The notes beneath the pieces are model-generated. The model was not told the DNA's origin. It ran no database searches and was given only the letters and a program-made list of their open reading frames with translations. A program made the translations under genes and the position numbers. A DNA stretch of 12,039 nt, from assembly GCA_026770585.1 (NCBI GenBank), contig MU646402.1:568776-580814 (forward strand), read 5' to 3'. Origin of the DNA: Baffinella frigidus (lineage: Eukaryota; Cryptophyceae; Cryptomonadales; Baffinellaceae). This document shows, piece after piece, positions 6,023 to 11,639 of this stretch; the stretch's first letter is position 1; every line of letters starts with the position of its first letter.

Positions 6023-6118
6023 CGAAACCGAAACCCGAATCCGAAATCCGAAAACCGAAACCCGAAACCCGACACCGGAAACCCGAAACCCGAAATCCGA
6101 AACCCGAAACCGGAATTC
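6023..6118 (-). repeat. Heptamer block 3, inverted orientation (CCCGAAA)
   Basis: CCCGAAAC and CCGAAATC units on the plus strand are the complement of the TTTCGGG arrays at 1-587 and 4210-4920. This is the only block in the window with its G-rich strand on minus. About 13 degenerate units. The minus-strand frames with FRVSGFG-like periodicity are repeat products. Confidence 0.9.
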
Positions 6119-6454
6119 CATTTCACCCTACCTGACTGCATACCGTAGCACCCTACGGAACGCCGTTATTAGGTCGACGCCGGAAGTAGGGAATCCATCC
6201 TTATTTCATCCTACCGTACCCGAAAAAGTGTCTACCCGAAGATCCGACAAGTCCGGAACGGGTCCTCCACGCGACGATGCCCTGTGTATCAAACAGGTAT
6301 TTTTGTTGAGTCTTTCTATTATTCCTGCAGTTCTAAAAGTGTTTTAATCCGGAACCCGGATAAGTTGACAGATGTGTGGGGGATTGAAGGCGAGTTGACT
6401 TTCAAAACAGAGGGATTTGATACACGAGTCATCGTTGCGTGGGTCCCCAGTAAT
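6119..6454. other. Mostly unassigned sequence
   Basis: Apart from the short dispersed repeat at 6138-6173 I recognise nothing. A 62-codon plus-strand frame at 6284-6472 has ordinary amino-acid composition (includes PDKLTDVWGIEGELTF) but no family resemblance, overlaps an opposite frame, and runs into the dispersed GC-rich unit at 6455, so I do not call it as a gene. Confidence 0.4.
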
Positions 6455-6537
6455 GGTGCGGGGGACTCGTAACCTACCGTAGGGAAGAGGCTCATAACCT
6501 GCCGCATCGCTGGTGGGTGCGCCGTCTTGGGTCCCCA
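6455..6537 (+). repeat. Dispersed unit G (GTGCGGGGGACTCATAACCT), two copies
   Basis: GGTGCGGGGGACTCGTAACC, TACCGTAGG is followed by AGGCTCATAACCTGCCGCAT then CGCTGGTGGGTGCGCCGTCT. Other copies are at about 5748-5776, 5785-5813, 6814-6840, 6945-7012 and 7127-7190, all on the same strand. Longer copies continue into GCGCCGTCT.GGACGT..TGGAACGTC. Copy spacing is irregular, so this is a dispersed or hairpin-interrupted family and not a simple tandem array. Confidence 0.75.
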
Positions 6538-6728
6538 CTACTGCAAAGCCACAGGGGAAGTCTCAATTTCTCTGGACACGACACTATTGTTGCCTTTTGA
6601 CGATTTTTGGTCGTGTCCTTGGGGCAGAAATTGCCCTTTGAGGTGAAAATGGCTCCAAAGTAGCGGAAGCAAATGCTTCCGCTACTTTTTGAAACTTCCC
6701 CTGGGGCTTTCCAGTAGCAGTAGGGGTG
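6532..6728. mobile_element. Nested hairpin element, about 197 bp, in unit G
   Basis: The outer arms are CCCCACTACTGCAAAGCCACA then GGGGAAGTCTCAA on the left and the matching complement on the right (TTGAAACTTCCCC, GGGGCTTTCCAGTAGCAGTA). Inside are GGACACGAC (6575-6583) pairing with GTCGTGTCC (6610-6618), and a perfect 15-bp stem with a two-base loop at 6657-6688 (AAAGTAGCGGAAGCA / TGCTTCCGCTACTTT) followed by T. On a bacterial genome that last hairpin would suggest a terminator; here it is read as part of a MITE-like element. It may have inserted in a unit G copy, since GCGCCGTCT ends at its left border. Confidence 0.75.
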
Positions 6729-6813
6729 CGGGTAGAGTTGGGCCCCGCCAGGATTCATCACGCCACCCGTTTTTTGTGCGGGTATGAAACGGTCCCCGGT
6801 CTCCGATTGTTTT

Positions 6814-7190
6814 GCGGGGGACTCATAACCTGCCGCATCGGGCAGGTTAACCCCCCTATGTCCCTACGGATTGCCTACCGTAGGGTCGTAGGTCTTATCG
6901 CGTAAGGGTCATTCGAAATCCCTTCGAAGTCCGCTGTGTGGTGGTGGTGCGGGGGGCTCAAAACCTGCCGTATCGCTGGTGGGTGCGCCGTCTCGGACGT
7001 TGTGGAACGTCGCAACATCCACTTTTGACATCGTTCAGGGGAAATGCCCTGACACCTAAAGTCAACGACGCCAGATCTGGCGTGGATAAGCCGTCGGTTT
7101 CCCTCGAGCCCTCTGGCGTGGCAGTAGTGGTGTGGGGGACTCGTAACCTTCCGTATCGGGTGCGCCGTCTTGGACGTCATGGAACGTCAC
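6814..7190 (+). repeat. Dispersed unit G, three further copies, with M2 interior inserted
   Basis: Copies at 6814-6840, 6945-7012 and 7127-7190 share CTCATAACCTGCCGCATCG and, in the last two, GTGCGCCGTCT.GGACGT and GGAACGTC. An inverted M2 interior and M2 end (CCTATGTCCCTACGGATTGC to CGCTGTGTGG, 6851-6941) lies between the first two. GCCAGATCTGGC at 7070-7081 is a perfect 12-bp palindrome. Confidence 0.7.
6851..6941 (+). mobile_element. M2 element, copy 2, with interior inverted
   Basis: CCCCCTATGTCCCTACGGAT TGCCTACCGTAGGGTCGTAG GTCTTA is the reverse complement of the interior found at 9605-9655 and 11640-11680, whereas the right end (GAAATCCCTTCGAAGTCCGC TGTGTGG) keeps the direct orientation. 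The CTACGG-rich interior is partly palindromic, so inversion may reflect cruciform-mediated flipping or a nested arrangement. Confidence 0.6.
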
Positions 7191-7207
7191 TGACGACCCT
7201 GGCCTGG

Positions 7208-7400
7208 ATTTGGGGTTTGGGGTTTGGGGTTTGGGGTATAGGGTTTAGGGTTTAGGGTTTAGGGTTAAGAGTTTAGGGTTTCGGGTTTCAGGTTTCGGGT
7301 TTAGGGTTTAGGGTCTAGGATTTGGGGTTTGGGGTTTAGGCTTTAGGCTTTAGGCTTCAGGGTTTAGGGTTTAGGGTTAAGGGTTTAGGATCTATGGTTT
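7208..7400 (+). repeat. Telomere-type heptamer array 4 (TTTGGGG and TTTAGGG)
   Basis: TTTGGGG runs turn into TTTAGGG runs, with a short TTTCGGG patch near 7278-7298, then more TTTAGGG and CTTTAGG variants. This is the only block where canonical plant/algal TTTAGGG dominates, and it holds all three variants together. G-rich strand on plus. It fits an interstitial telomeric sequence, or a site where telomeric DNA was captured. Confidence 0.9.
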
Positions 7401-7692
7401 AGCCACTCGAGGCGGATCAAAACCTCTTTTTAAAACTTCCAATTTGTACATGTCGGCATTCTTGGGGGAGTTGGTCACGTTCCCTTCACTTAAAGCGGAG
7501 GGAACGTGCCCAGCCCTCGTACAAACCTGGACGTGCGCCCACAACCGACATCTGAAAAGGGTACGTTGTCCGCCACGAGAGGGGAGGGCAGATTCTCAAC
7601 CGTTACGGAAACCTCAAGCTCTGATAAAAATCCAATCAAGGCTCTCATCAAGCTCTTGCCAGCGTAGAGTCGTGAGACACTCCAGATGTATT
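7401..7692. other. Unassigned, with one hairpin at 7476-7508
   Basis: CACGTTCCCT (7476-7485) pairs perfectly with AGGGAACGTG (7499-7508) over a 13-nt loop. The 84-codon frame starting 7444 crosses this hairpin and shows no recognised domain. Nothing else seen. Confidence 0.6.
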
Positions 7693-7790
7693 CCTTAAGT
7701 GGCCAGTAGGCACATACGCCCTACCGTAGGGCCCTAGGACCTGCCTAGGACCTGGCGTAGGTCTTTTAAGACCCCCCCTGGCCACTTGAG
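7693..7790. repeat. Inverted repeat ending in TTAAGTGGCCAG
   Basis: TTAAGTGGCCAG near 7695-7706 pairs with CTGGCCACTTGA near 7779-7790, except for one base at the end. Inside are CCCTACCGTAGGG and a tandem CTAGGACCTG (7733-7742, 7746-7755). The right arm overlaps the left end of the M1 copy at 7782, so either this is a nested insertion or the M1 end was reused. Confidence 0.65.
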
Positions 7791-7964
7791 GGATAGCCAC
7801 CAGGCGAACAGAATAAAACGGACCTTTAAAGTTTTGTGGGCAAATGATCACGTTTCCGCCCGCTGAGCGGTAGGACCTGTGTAAAGTCGCAGTTTTTCAG
7901 CTGAAAATTACTACACACGTTTACAATCGACATTTATTCTGTTCGCATAGGTAGCCTCGTGTGG
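7782..7964. mobile_element. MITE-like TIR element, family M1, copy 2 (inverted)
   Basis: The reverse complement of 2173-2349 with high identity through the interior and the right end (TTTATTCTGTTCGC, ATAGGTAGCCTCGTGTGG). The left end (CCACTTGAGGGATAGCCACC AGGCGAAC) is more diverged than in copy 1. The two copies are 5.4 kb apart in opposite orientation, so they could also mediate inversion of the region between them. Confidence 0.8.
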
Positions 7965-8000
7965 AGTGGCGGGACACTCCACTGCGAGGCGGAAGATTCG

Positions 8001-8107
8001 TGAAAGTCAACTCCCGTGCAAACTGTCAACTTAACTGGAAATCCAACGACCCGTACTGGGAACCTTGTTTCTCACTTGACAGTTTCTGTGGGGGAATCAA
8101 CTTTCAC
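8001..8107. repeat. Hairpin element, family H, copy 1
   Basis: TGAAAGTCAACTCCCGTGCA AACTGTCAA at 8001-8029 pairs with TTGACAGTTTCTGTGGGGGA ATCAACTTTCA at about 8077-8107 with a few mismatches. The ends (GAAAGTCAACT, GTGGGGGA.TTGACTTTC) match the hairpin at 8368-8453, so these are two members of one family. Confidence 0.7.
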
Positions 8108-8220
8108 AAAATCTCTGGATTCGCAGTGCACTTCTGACCTGCCTCTTCTTCTCGGAGAATTGTCGGCAGTGGGCGACAGCGGGGTCCCGATCGGGTTTCG
8201 GTTTTCACACAAATTGTCGC

Positions 8221-8266
8221 GTTTGGTCACGTGGCTCGGGGAATTCCCCGAGCTACGTGACCAAAC
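8221..8266. repeat. 46-bp palindrome with one mismatch
   Basis: GTTTGGTCACGTGGCTCGGG GAATTCCCC.. reads the same on both strands across 46 bp except for one base pair (8233/8254). There is no loop: the centre is GGAATTCC. It carries the TTTGGTCACGT core that also appears in dispersed repeat B. Confidence 0.9.
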
Positions 8267-8334
8267 CTGCCCGTGACTGGTACAAATTTTGACAAACCTA
8301 TATTCAAAATACTCCCTCTGCCAGCCTCGAGTTT

Positions 8335-8480
8335 ATCTCACACAATGTATTTATTAATTGGTTTTAGAAAGTCAACTTCCCCATAAAACCGTATCTCAAT
8401 TAGTAATAGTAAGCAATAAGTTGACGATTTTGTGGGGGAGTTGACTTTCTAAAACCAATCGATCAATACATTCGGTGAGA
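8335..8480. mobile_element. Hairpin element, family H, copy 2, with long arms
   Basis: TATCTCACACAATGTATT, AATTGGTTTTAGAAAGTCAA, CTTCCCC on the left pairs with GGGGGAGTTGACTTTCTAAA, ACCAAT, AATACATTCGGTGAGATA on the right with few mismatches. Between the arms are about 50 bp containing TAAGTTGACG. No frame of useful size. Foldback/MITE class by structure. Confidence 0.75.
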
Positions 8481-8491
8481 TACGAGTGGAC

Positions 8492-8606
8492 CTGCCTCTT
8501 CGCCTCGGAGAGCTGTCGGCAGTGGGCGACAGTGGGGTCCCGATTGGGGCTCGCTGCGTCGGATCCGCGTTCGTCTCTGGCCTGCTCGCCCCTCCTTGCG
8601 ACCCCT
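8492..8606 (-). other. Exon-like stretch between polypyrimidine tract and donor-like GT
   Basis: On the minus strand the CT tract of 8611-8680 ends CCCCCTCAG, then AGGGGTCGCAAGGAGG and a GC-rich stretch run to GAAGAGGCAG/GTCCAC at 8492/8491. All three frames are open across it, so openness says nothing. The same acceptor-side block recurs next to CT tracts four more times up to 9202, which argues for satellite DNA and against a real exon. Confidence 0.15.
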
Positions 8607-8830
8607 CTGAGGGGGAGAGAGAGAGAGAGTGAGCGCGAGAGAGAAAGAGAGTGTGTGTGAGAGAGAAAGAGAGGGAGAGAGAGTGTTCGACAGCGTGTGT
8701 GAGAGAGTGGGGTCCCGATTGGGGCTCGGTGCGTCGGATCCGCGTTCGTCCCTGGCCTGTTCGCCCCTCCTTGCGACCCCTCTGAGTGTGTGTGAGAGAG
8801 AGAGTGAGTGAGTGCGAGAGAGAAAGAGAG

Positions 8831-8867
<37 letters not shown>

Positions 8868-9207
8868 GTGTGTGAGAGGGAGAGAGAGAGTGAGAGAGAG
8901 AGAGTGGACCCCCCAGCGGGATTCGGTGCGTCCACCCCGCTATCGACCAAGCTGTCGTTCAAGGCCCCTCCTTGCGACCCCTCTCCATCTGAGAGGGAGA
9001 GACAGAGTTTGTGTGAGAGAGGGAGTTAGACAGAGAGAGAGAGAGTGCTCGCGCCTCCTTGCGACCCCTCTCCATCTGAGAGGGAGAGAGAGAGAGAGTT
9101 AGACAGAGTGAGAGAGAGAGAGTGGACCCCCCAGCGGGATTCGGTGCGTCGACCCCGCTATCGACCCAGCTGTCGTTCAAGGCCCCTCCTTGCGACCCCT
9201 CTCCAAA
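8536..9207 (+). repeat. Compound satellite: 18-bp core alternating with GA microsatellite
   Basis: CCTCCTTGCGACCCCTCT is exact at 8591-8608, 8766-8783, 8967-8984, 9054-9071 and 9185-9202. Each of the first four is followed by GA/GT-rich runs of different length. Two classes of longer unit carry the core: one with GGGGTCCCGATTGGGGCTCG (8536 and 8709), one with GGACCCCCCAGCGGGATTCG (8906 and 9124, offset 218 bp). The region is a higher-order tandem array whose length variation comes mostly from the GA part. Frames here, including the 188-codon minus-strand frame, are Ser/Leu or Arg/Glu low complexity. Confidence 0.9.
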
Positions 9208-9350
9208 GGGGGAAATCTAAGGTCCAGTGTGCGTGTGGGGGGGGCTTCACCAAAGGGGGGAACCACAGGTTCAGTGTGAGTAGCGGGGAGGACGCGTTTG
9301 TCCACACAGTGGACTACGGACCTTTCATCAAAAGTCAACTTACCCTGTGG
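9208..9350. other. Unassigned transition sequence
   Basis: Contains GTGTGGGGGGGGCTTCACCA and AAAGTCAACTT, the latter resembling the family H end. GTGGACTACGGA at 9309 also occurs at 1973. No gene seen. Confidence 0.4.
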
Positions 9351-9439
9351 GCAGTTAACTTGAAGGAGTTTCTAATACAACTTTGGTCACGTTATCGCTA
9401 AATCTAGGGGTCTCGAAACCCTCGAAGCCCACCGTGAGG
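9351..9439 (+). repeat. Dispersed repeat B, copy 2
   Basis: Aligns with 1064-1153 from GCAGTTAACTT to AGCCCACCGTGAGG, with ACTTTGGTCACGT and CGAAACCCTCGAAG inside. Both copies lie next to sequence with GTGTGG or CCACAC, a terminus common to several elements here. Confidence 0.6.
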
Positions 9440-9493
9440 TGATGAGATATCGTGAGCAAATAGAGCTGGTGTGGAGTGTGCGCAGTTCAGGGT

Positions 9494-9517
9494 TTGAGGG
9501 TTTGCACAAACCCTCAA
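9494..9517. repeat. Perfect 24-bp hairpin
   Basis: TTGAGGGTTTG CA CAAACCCTCAA is an 11-bp stem with a two-base loop. The surrounding 9440-9590 holds no other recognised feature. Confidence 0.9.
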
Positions 9518-9604
9518 GGTTTTGGGGGTCAGGGAAGCGCCGTGCATCGATGCCGTAGCACGGCCGCAAAAAGCGCAGACTGAGTGCTACAGGGGTACAA
9601 CCCC

Positions 9605-9734
9605 TACGCAATAAGACCTACGACTCTACGGTAGGCAACCCGTAGGGTCATAGGGGGGTTCCTACGGATAAGGTACATGTAACGAAAACTCGGGCTCTCA
9701 GCGCCCGAAATTCTCTTCGCAGTCCGCTGTGTGG
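9605..9734 (+). mobile_element. M2 element, copy 3
   Basis: AAGACCTACGACTCTACGGT, AGGCAACCCGTAGGGTCATA, GGGGGGTTCCTACGGATAAG, CTCGGGCTCTCAGCGCCCGA and CGCAGTCCGCTGTGTGG follow the order of 11640-11745 closely. The left terminus is not clear. Confidence 0.7.
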
Positions 9735-9775
9735 AGCAGTGTGTTTACAGTGAGTCGTGCATTACAGGGGTTAAA

Positions 9776-9888
9776 GGGGTACCTCGCTCATGAGAAACCG
9801 CCTCCCCCTAGGACCCTACAGTAGGCCTATGCCTATGGCCCTATGGTGGTCCTAGGGAGGGGGGCGTTTCTTATGAGCGAGGTACCCC
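9776..9888. mobile_element. Hairpin element of 113 bp
   Basis: GGGGTACCTCGCTCATGAGA AACCGCC.TCCCCCTAGGACC pairs with GGTCCTAGGGAGGGGGGCGT TTCTTATGAGCGAGGTACCCC with only a few mismatches. TTACAGGGG outside the left arm and CCCCTGTAA outside the right extend the pairing, but the left side has nine extra bases (TTAAAGGGG). The interior has TAGGCCTATGCCTATGGCCC. Foldback-type by structure. Confidence 0.85.
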
Positions 9889-9897
9889 TGTAAGCGC

Positions 9898-9918
9898 CCC
9901 GTCTCAAGGAGAGACGGG
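9898..9918. repeat. Small hairpin CCCGTCTC/GAGACGGG
   Basis: Perfect 8-bp stem with loop AAGGA. The right half belongs to the 46-bp direct repeat that returns at 10163, where the left half of the stem is missing. Confidence 0.85.
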
Positions 9919-10208
9919 CCGCCTCAATTCAGCGGGGGACTTCGTCGTATTGTGTTACGCTATAAAACCATCATTAAAATTAGGATATACTAATCGGGTT
10001 CGTGGTGCGGATAATCGGATTCGTGGTGCGGTGTGCGAGAGTTGGTAAGGGTGGAAAGATGCTTTTGAGATCATGGGGCCGGTGAAATATCGGGAATAGT
10101 CTGTTCTATCATATTCTATTCTACTATATTATATCCTGTTCTGTTCTCTTCTAACCTTTTCTAGGAGAGACGGGCCGCCTCAATTCAGCGGGGGGCTTCG
10201 TCGTATTG
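9907..10208 (+). repeat. 46-bp direct repeats (9907-9952 and 10163-10208) bounding about 210 bp
   Basis: AGGAGAGACGGGCCGCCTCA ATTCAGCGGGGG.CTTCGTCGTATTG occurs twice with one difference, offset 256 bp. The enclosed sequence has a 20-bp tandem repeat (9991-10010, 10012-10031: TAATCGGRTTCGTGGTGCGG) and a T/C/A-rich tract of CTGTTCTAT and ATTCTATTCTA-type pentamers (about 10098-10160). It is too short for LTRs of a normal retrotransposon; tandem duplication with later divergence of the middle is the likelier origin. Confidence 0.85.
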
Positions 10209-10228
10209 AAAACATCACAATTGTTTCA

Positions 10229-10370
10229 AGGACCAGCCCTACGAGTGGGAGCAAATCCTCTATCTCGGGACCCCTGATGTGTACCACAGGTCGCCGGATT
10301 CCGGCGATGCCCATTACAGATCGAGGGGATTGAAAAAGGCGATCTGCCCCCACTCTGAGGGCTAGAAATT
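10229..10370. repeat. Hairpin element of about 140 bp
   Basis: CAGCCCTACGAGTGGGAGCA AAT pairs with ATCTGCCCCCACTCTGAGGG CT with several mismatches. TCGCCGG ATT CCGGCGA at 10291-10307 is a perfect inner hairpin near the centre. No frame. Confidence 0.6.
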
Positions 10371-10380
10371 TCTGATAGTA

Positions 10381-10460
10381 ACTTTCTCAAAAGTGAACAT
10401 GAACGGCTCTAATTTCTCGATTTCCCATTTCCCGGGTGGCCAACTGCTCGGCACACAACT
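10381..10460 (+). repeat. Half copy of the family P palindrome (right arm)
   Basis: TTTCTCAAAAGTGAACATGA, ACGGCTCTAATTTCTC, ATTTCCCATTTCCCGGGTGG CCAACTGCTCGGCACA matches the right arm at 4118-4197 in the same orientation. The left arm is absent. A telomere-type array follows 80 bp later, as it does after the full copy at 4031-4202. Confidence 0.8.
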
Positions 10461-10534
10461 CTAGTGGGGAGGACCACCTTGGCTCCCTGCCGTCGATGGA
10501 GGCACTTCTGCAGGTTTGCCCAGCGCTGCTTCCG

Positions 10535-10718
10535 AGGGGTGAGGGGTTTAGGGTTTGGGCTTTGGGCTTTGGGGTTTGGGGTTTGGAGGTTGGGGTGTGG
10601 GGTTTGGGGTTTGGGGTTTGGGGTTTTGGGTTTTGGGTTTTGGGTTTGGGGTTTGGGGTTTGGGGTTTGGGGTTTGGGGTTTTGGGCTTGGGGCTTGGGC
10701 TTTGGGGTTTGGGGTTCC
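10535..10718 (+). repeat. Telomere-type heptamer array 5 (TTTGGGG)
   Basis: TTTGGGG units with TTTTGGG and CTTGGGG variants and a GAGGTTGGGGTG interruption, preceded by one TTTAGGG. G-rich strand on plus; it fits the G-quadruplex pattern. The heptamer is stop-free in forward frames, which explains the FGVWGLG-type plus frames and the NPKPQTP-type minus frames. Confidence 0.9.
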
Positions 10719-10887
10719 GTGCGTGTGTGAGAGAGATATCGTGTGTGTGAGTCTGTGAGAGAGTGGGTGCAAGTGCGGTGTGCGTGTGTGAGAGCGTGTG
10801 TATGCGGGTGAGACAGCGATTGGGACTAGTCGTTTCGAAATTTCCTTCGAAGCCCACTATGCTGAAGCCATGATTTAAGAGAAATGC
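10719..10887 (+). other. GT/GA-rich transition, then unassigned
   Basis: GTGTGTGAGAGAG units run to about 10812. After that CGAAATTTCCTTCGAAGCCC resembles the TTCGAAGYCC of the M2 and B repeat ends, but no complete element is seen. Confidence 0.5.
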
Positions 10888-11055
10888 ACGGTTATGAGGT
10901 GAAGGGCGCAAAATTCAATACACTCATATACATATTACGCAGGAGAGAGGAGACCTGCGTTCAGCAGCAGGAGGTTTGATTCCACTGTTGTGTGGCACAA
11001 ATCCGTCAACTTCTGGTTTGAAAAAGACCAATCAACTCGATAGAGGCGGCGCTAG
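10888..11055 (+). repeat. Unit S, copy 1 (168 bp, compact)
   Basis: ACGGTTATGAGGTGAAGGGC, GCAAAATTCAATACACTCAT, then ATACATATTA, GGAGAGAGGAGACCTGCGTT, GGTTTGATTCCA.TGTTGTGTGG, CAACTTCTGGTTTGAAAAAG, TCAACTCGATAGAGGCGGCG, CTAGACGG. It is followed head-to-tail by a second copy. GGTTTGATTCC resembles a pol III B box (consensus GGTTCGANTCC), which would suit a SINE, but I find no clear A box at the right distance. No frame is conserved between copies. Confidence 0.85.
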
Positions 11056-11138
11056 ACGGTTATGCGGTGCAGGGCGCAACATTCAATACAGTCGTTTTTA
11101 TTTCTTATATATATATGTATGTATGTAGACAGAGAGAG

Positions 11139-11187
<49 letters not shown>

Positions 11188-11480
11188 TAGATATATAGAT
11201 AGATAGATACATACATACATACATAGATAGATACATACATATATATATATATATATACATAGATACATAGATAGATAGATAGATAGATATAGATAGATAT
11301 AGATATAGATGTAGATATAGATATATAATAGGATATATATAATAGATAGGAGAGGGGGGACTTGCGTTGAGCAGCTCCTCAAAACGAGGAGACCGGATGG
11401 TTCATTCCAATGTTGTGTGGTACAAATTCGTCAACTTCTGGTTTGAAAAAGATCAGTCAACTCGATAGAGGCGGCGCTAG
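11056..11480 (+). repeat. Unit S, copy 2 (425 bp, expanded by microsatellite)
   Basis: The same landmarks as copy 1 are present in order: ACGGTTATGCGGTGCAGGGC, GCAACATTCAATACAGTC, then the microsatellite, GGAGAGGGGGGACTTGCGTT, GTTCATTCCAATGTTGTGTGG, CAACTTCTGGTTTGAAAAAG, TCAACTCGATAGAGGCGGCG CTAGACGG. The extra 257 bp is a TA/GATA/CATA tract at 11106-11349, placed where copy 1 has only CATATACATATTACGC. A small insert (CTCCTCAAAACGAGGAG, able to form a hairpin) also differs between copies. Confidence 0.85.
11106..11349 (+). repeat. TA, GATA and CATA microsatellite
   Basis: (TA)n with GA, GATA and CATA/GTAT blocks, about 240 bp. The Tyr/Ile-rich minus-strand frames over it are translations of ATATAT and TATC repeats. 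Confidence 0.95.
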
Positions 11481-11533
11481 ACGGCCTTGCCAAATGGCAT
11501 AGCTCACGTTTCCGAGGCGGGCCCGTTTCTTAA

Positions 11534-11618
11534 GGCGCATAGACTTTTGTACCACTCAAATCAAGGCTCAACGGCGTGCCTAGGACCTGTATCGAGAGTA
11601 ATAAAGAAGAAGAAGACG
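11534..11618 (+). repeat. Retroposon-like 3' end with AATAAA and GAA tail, copy D
   Basis: The best match of 921-1000: GCATAGACTTTTGTACCACT, CAAATCAAGGCT, CCTAGGACCTGTATCGAGAG, TAATAAAGAAGAAGAAG. Both copies are on plus and about 10.6 kb apart. CTAGGACCTG without the tail also occurs at 7733 and 7746. Confidence 0.6.
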
Positions 11619-11639
11619 CCTTACCTGTGTGGAGCAGCT

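Larger units (their letters stand above)
8134..8560 (+). repeat. Direct repeat pair, about 65 bp (8136-8200 and 8489-8555)
   Basis: GACCTGCCTCTTC..CTCGGAGA..TGTCGGCAGTGGGCGACAG.GGGGTCCCGAT.GGG occurs at both places with about 90% identity. Each copy follows directly on a family H hairpin, so the duplication includes both hairpin and this block. On the minus strand each has GAAGAGGCAG followed by GTC, a donor-like site. Confidence 0.8.

Noticed and set aside
6284-6472. 62-codon plus-strand frame with protein-like composition
   Set aside because: No recognised family, no start or splice context, overlaps an opposite frame and ends in dispersed repeat unit G.
4766-6480. CRISPR array
   Set aside because: Direct repeats here come in pairs with variable spacing and diverged copies; no regular repeat-spacer pattern and no cas-like frame.
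6657-6690. Rho-independent terminator-like hairpin followed by T run
   Set aside because: The setting is eukaryotic, no gene ends before it, and it is the core of a larger nested inverted repeat.
8396-8962. 188-codon minus-strand open frame
   Set aside because: Made of CT microsatellite (Leu/Ser) and repeated satellite cores; all frames are open over the GC-rich parts, and it starts inside the hairpin H element.
2380-9450. Hammerhead ribozyme motifs (CGATGAG near 2387, GTGATGAG near 9437, CGAAAC at several places)
   Set aside because: The conserved CTGATGAG and GAAAC boxes never occur together with suitable stems; CGAAAC is common simply because of the heptamer arrays.
9907-10208. LTR retrotransposon
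   Set aside because: Repeats of 46 bp and a 210-bp core are too short, with no primer-binding site, polypurine tract or gag/pol frame.
10950-11000. tRNA-derived SINE head (GGTTTGATTCC as B box)
   Set aside because: Only a B-box-like stretch; no matching A box, cloverleaf or conserved distance between copies, so kept only as a remark on unit S.
11052-11382. Tyr/Ile-rich minus-strand frames resembling membrane segments
   Set aside because: Translations of TA/GATA microsatellite.
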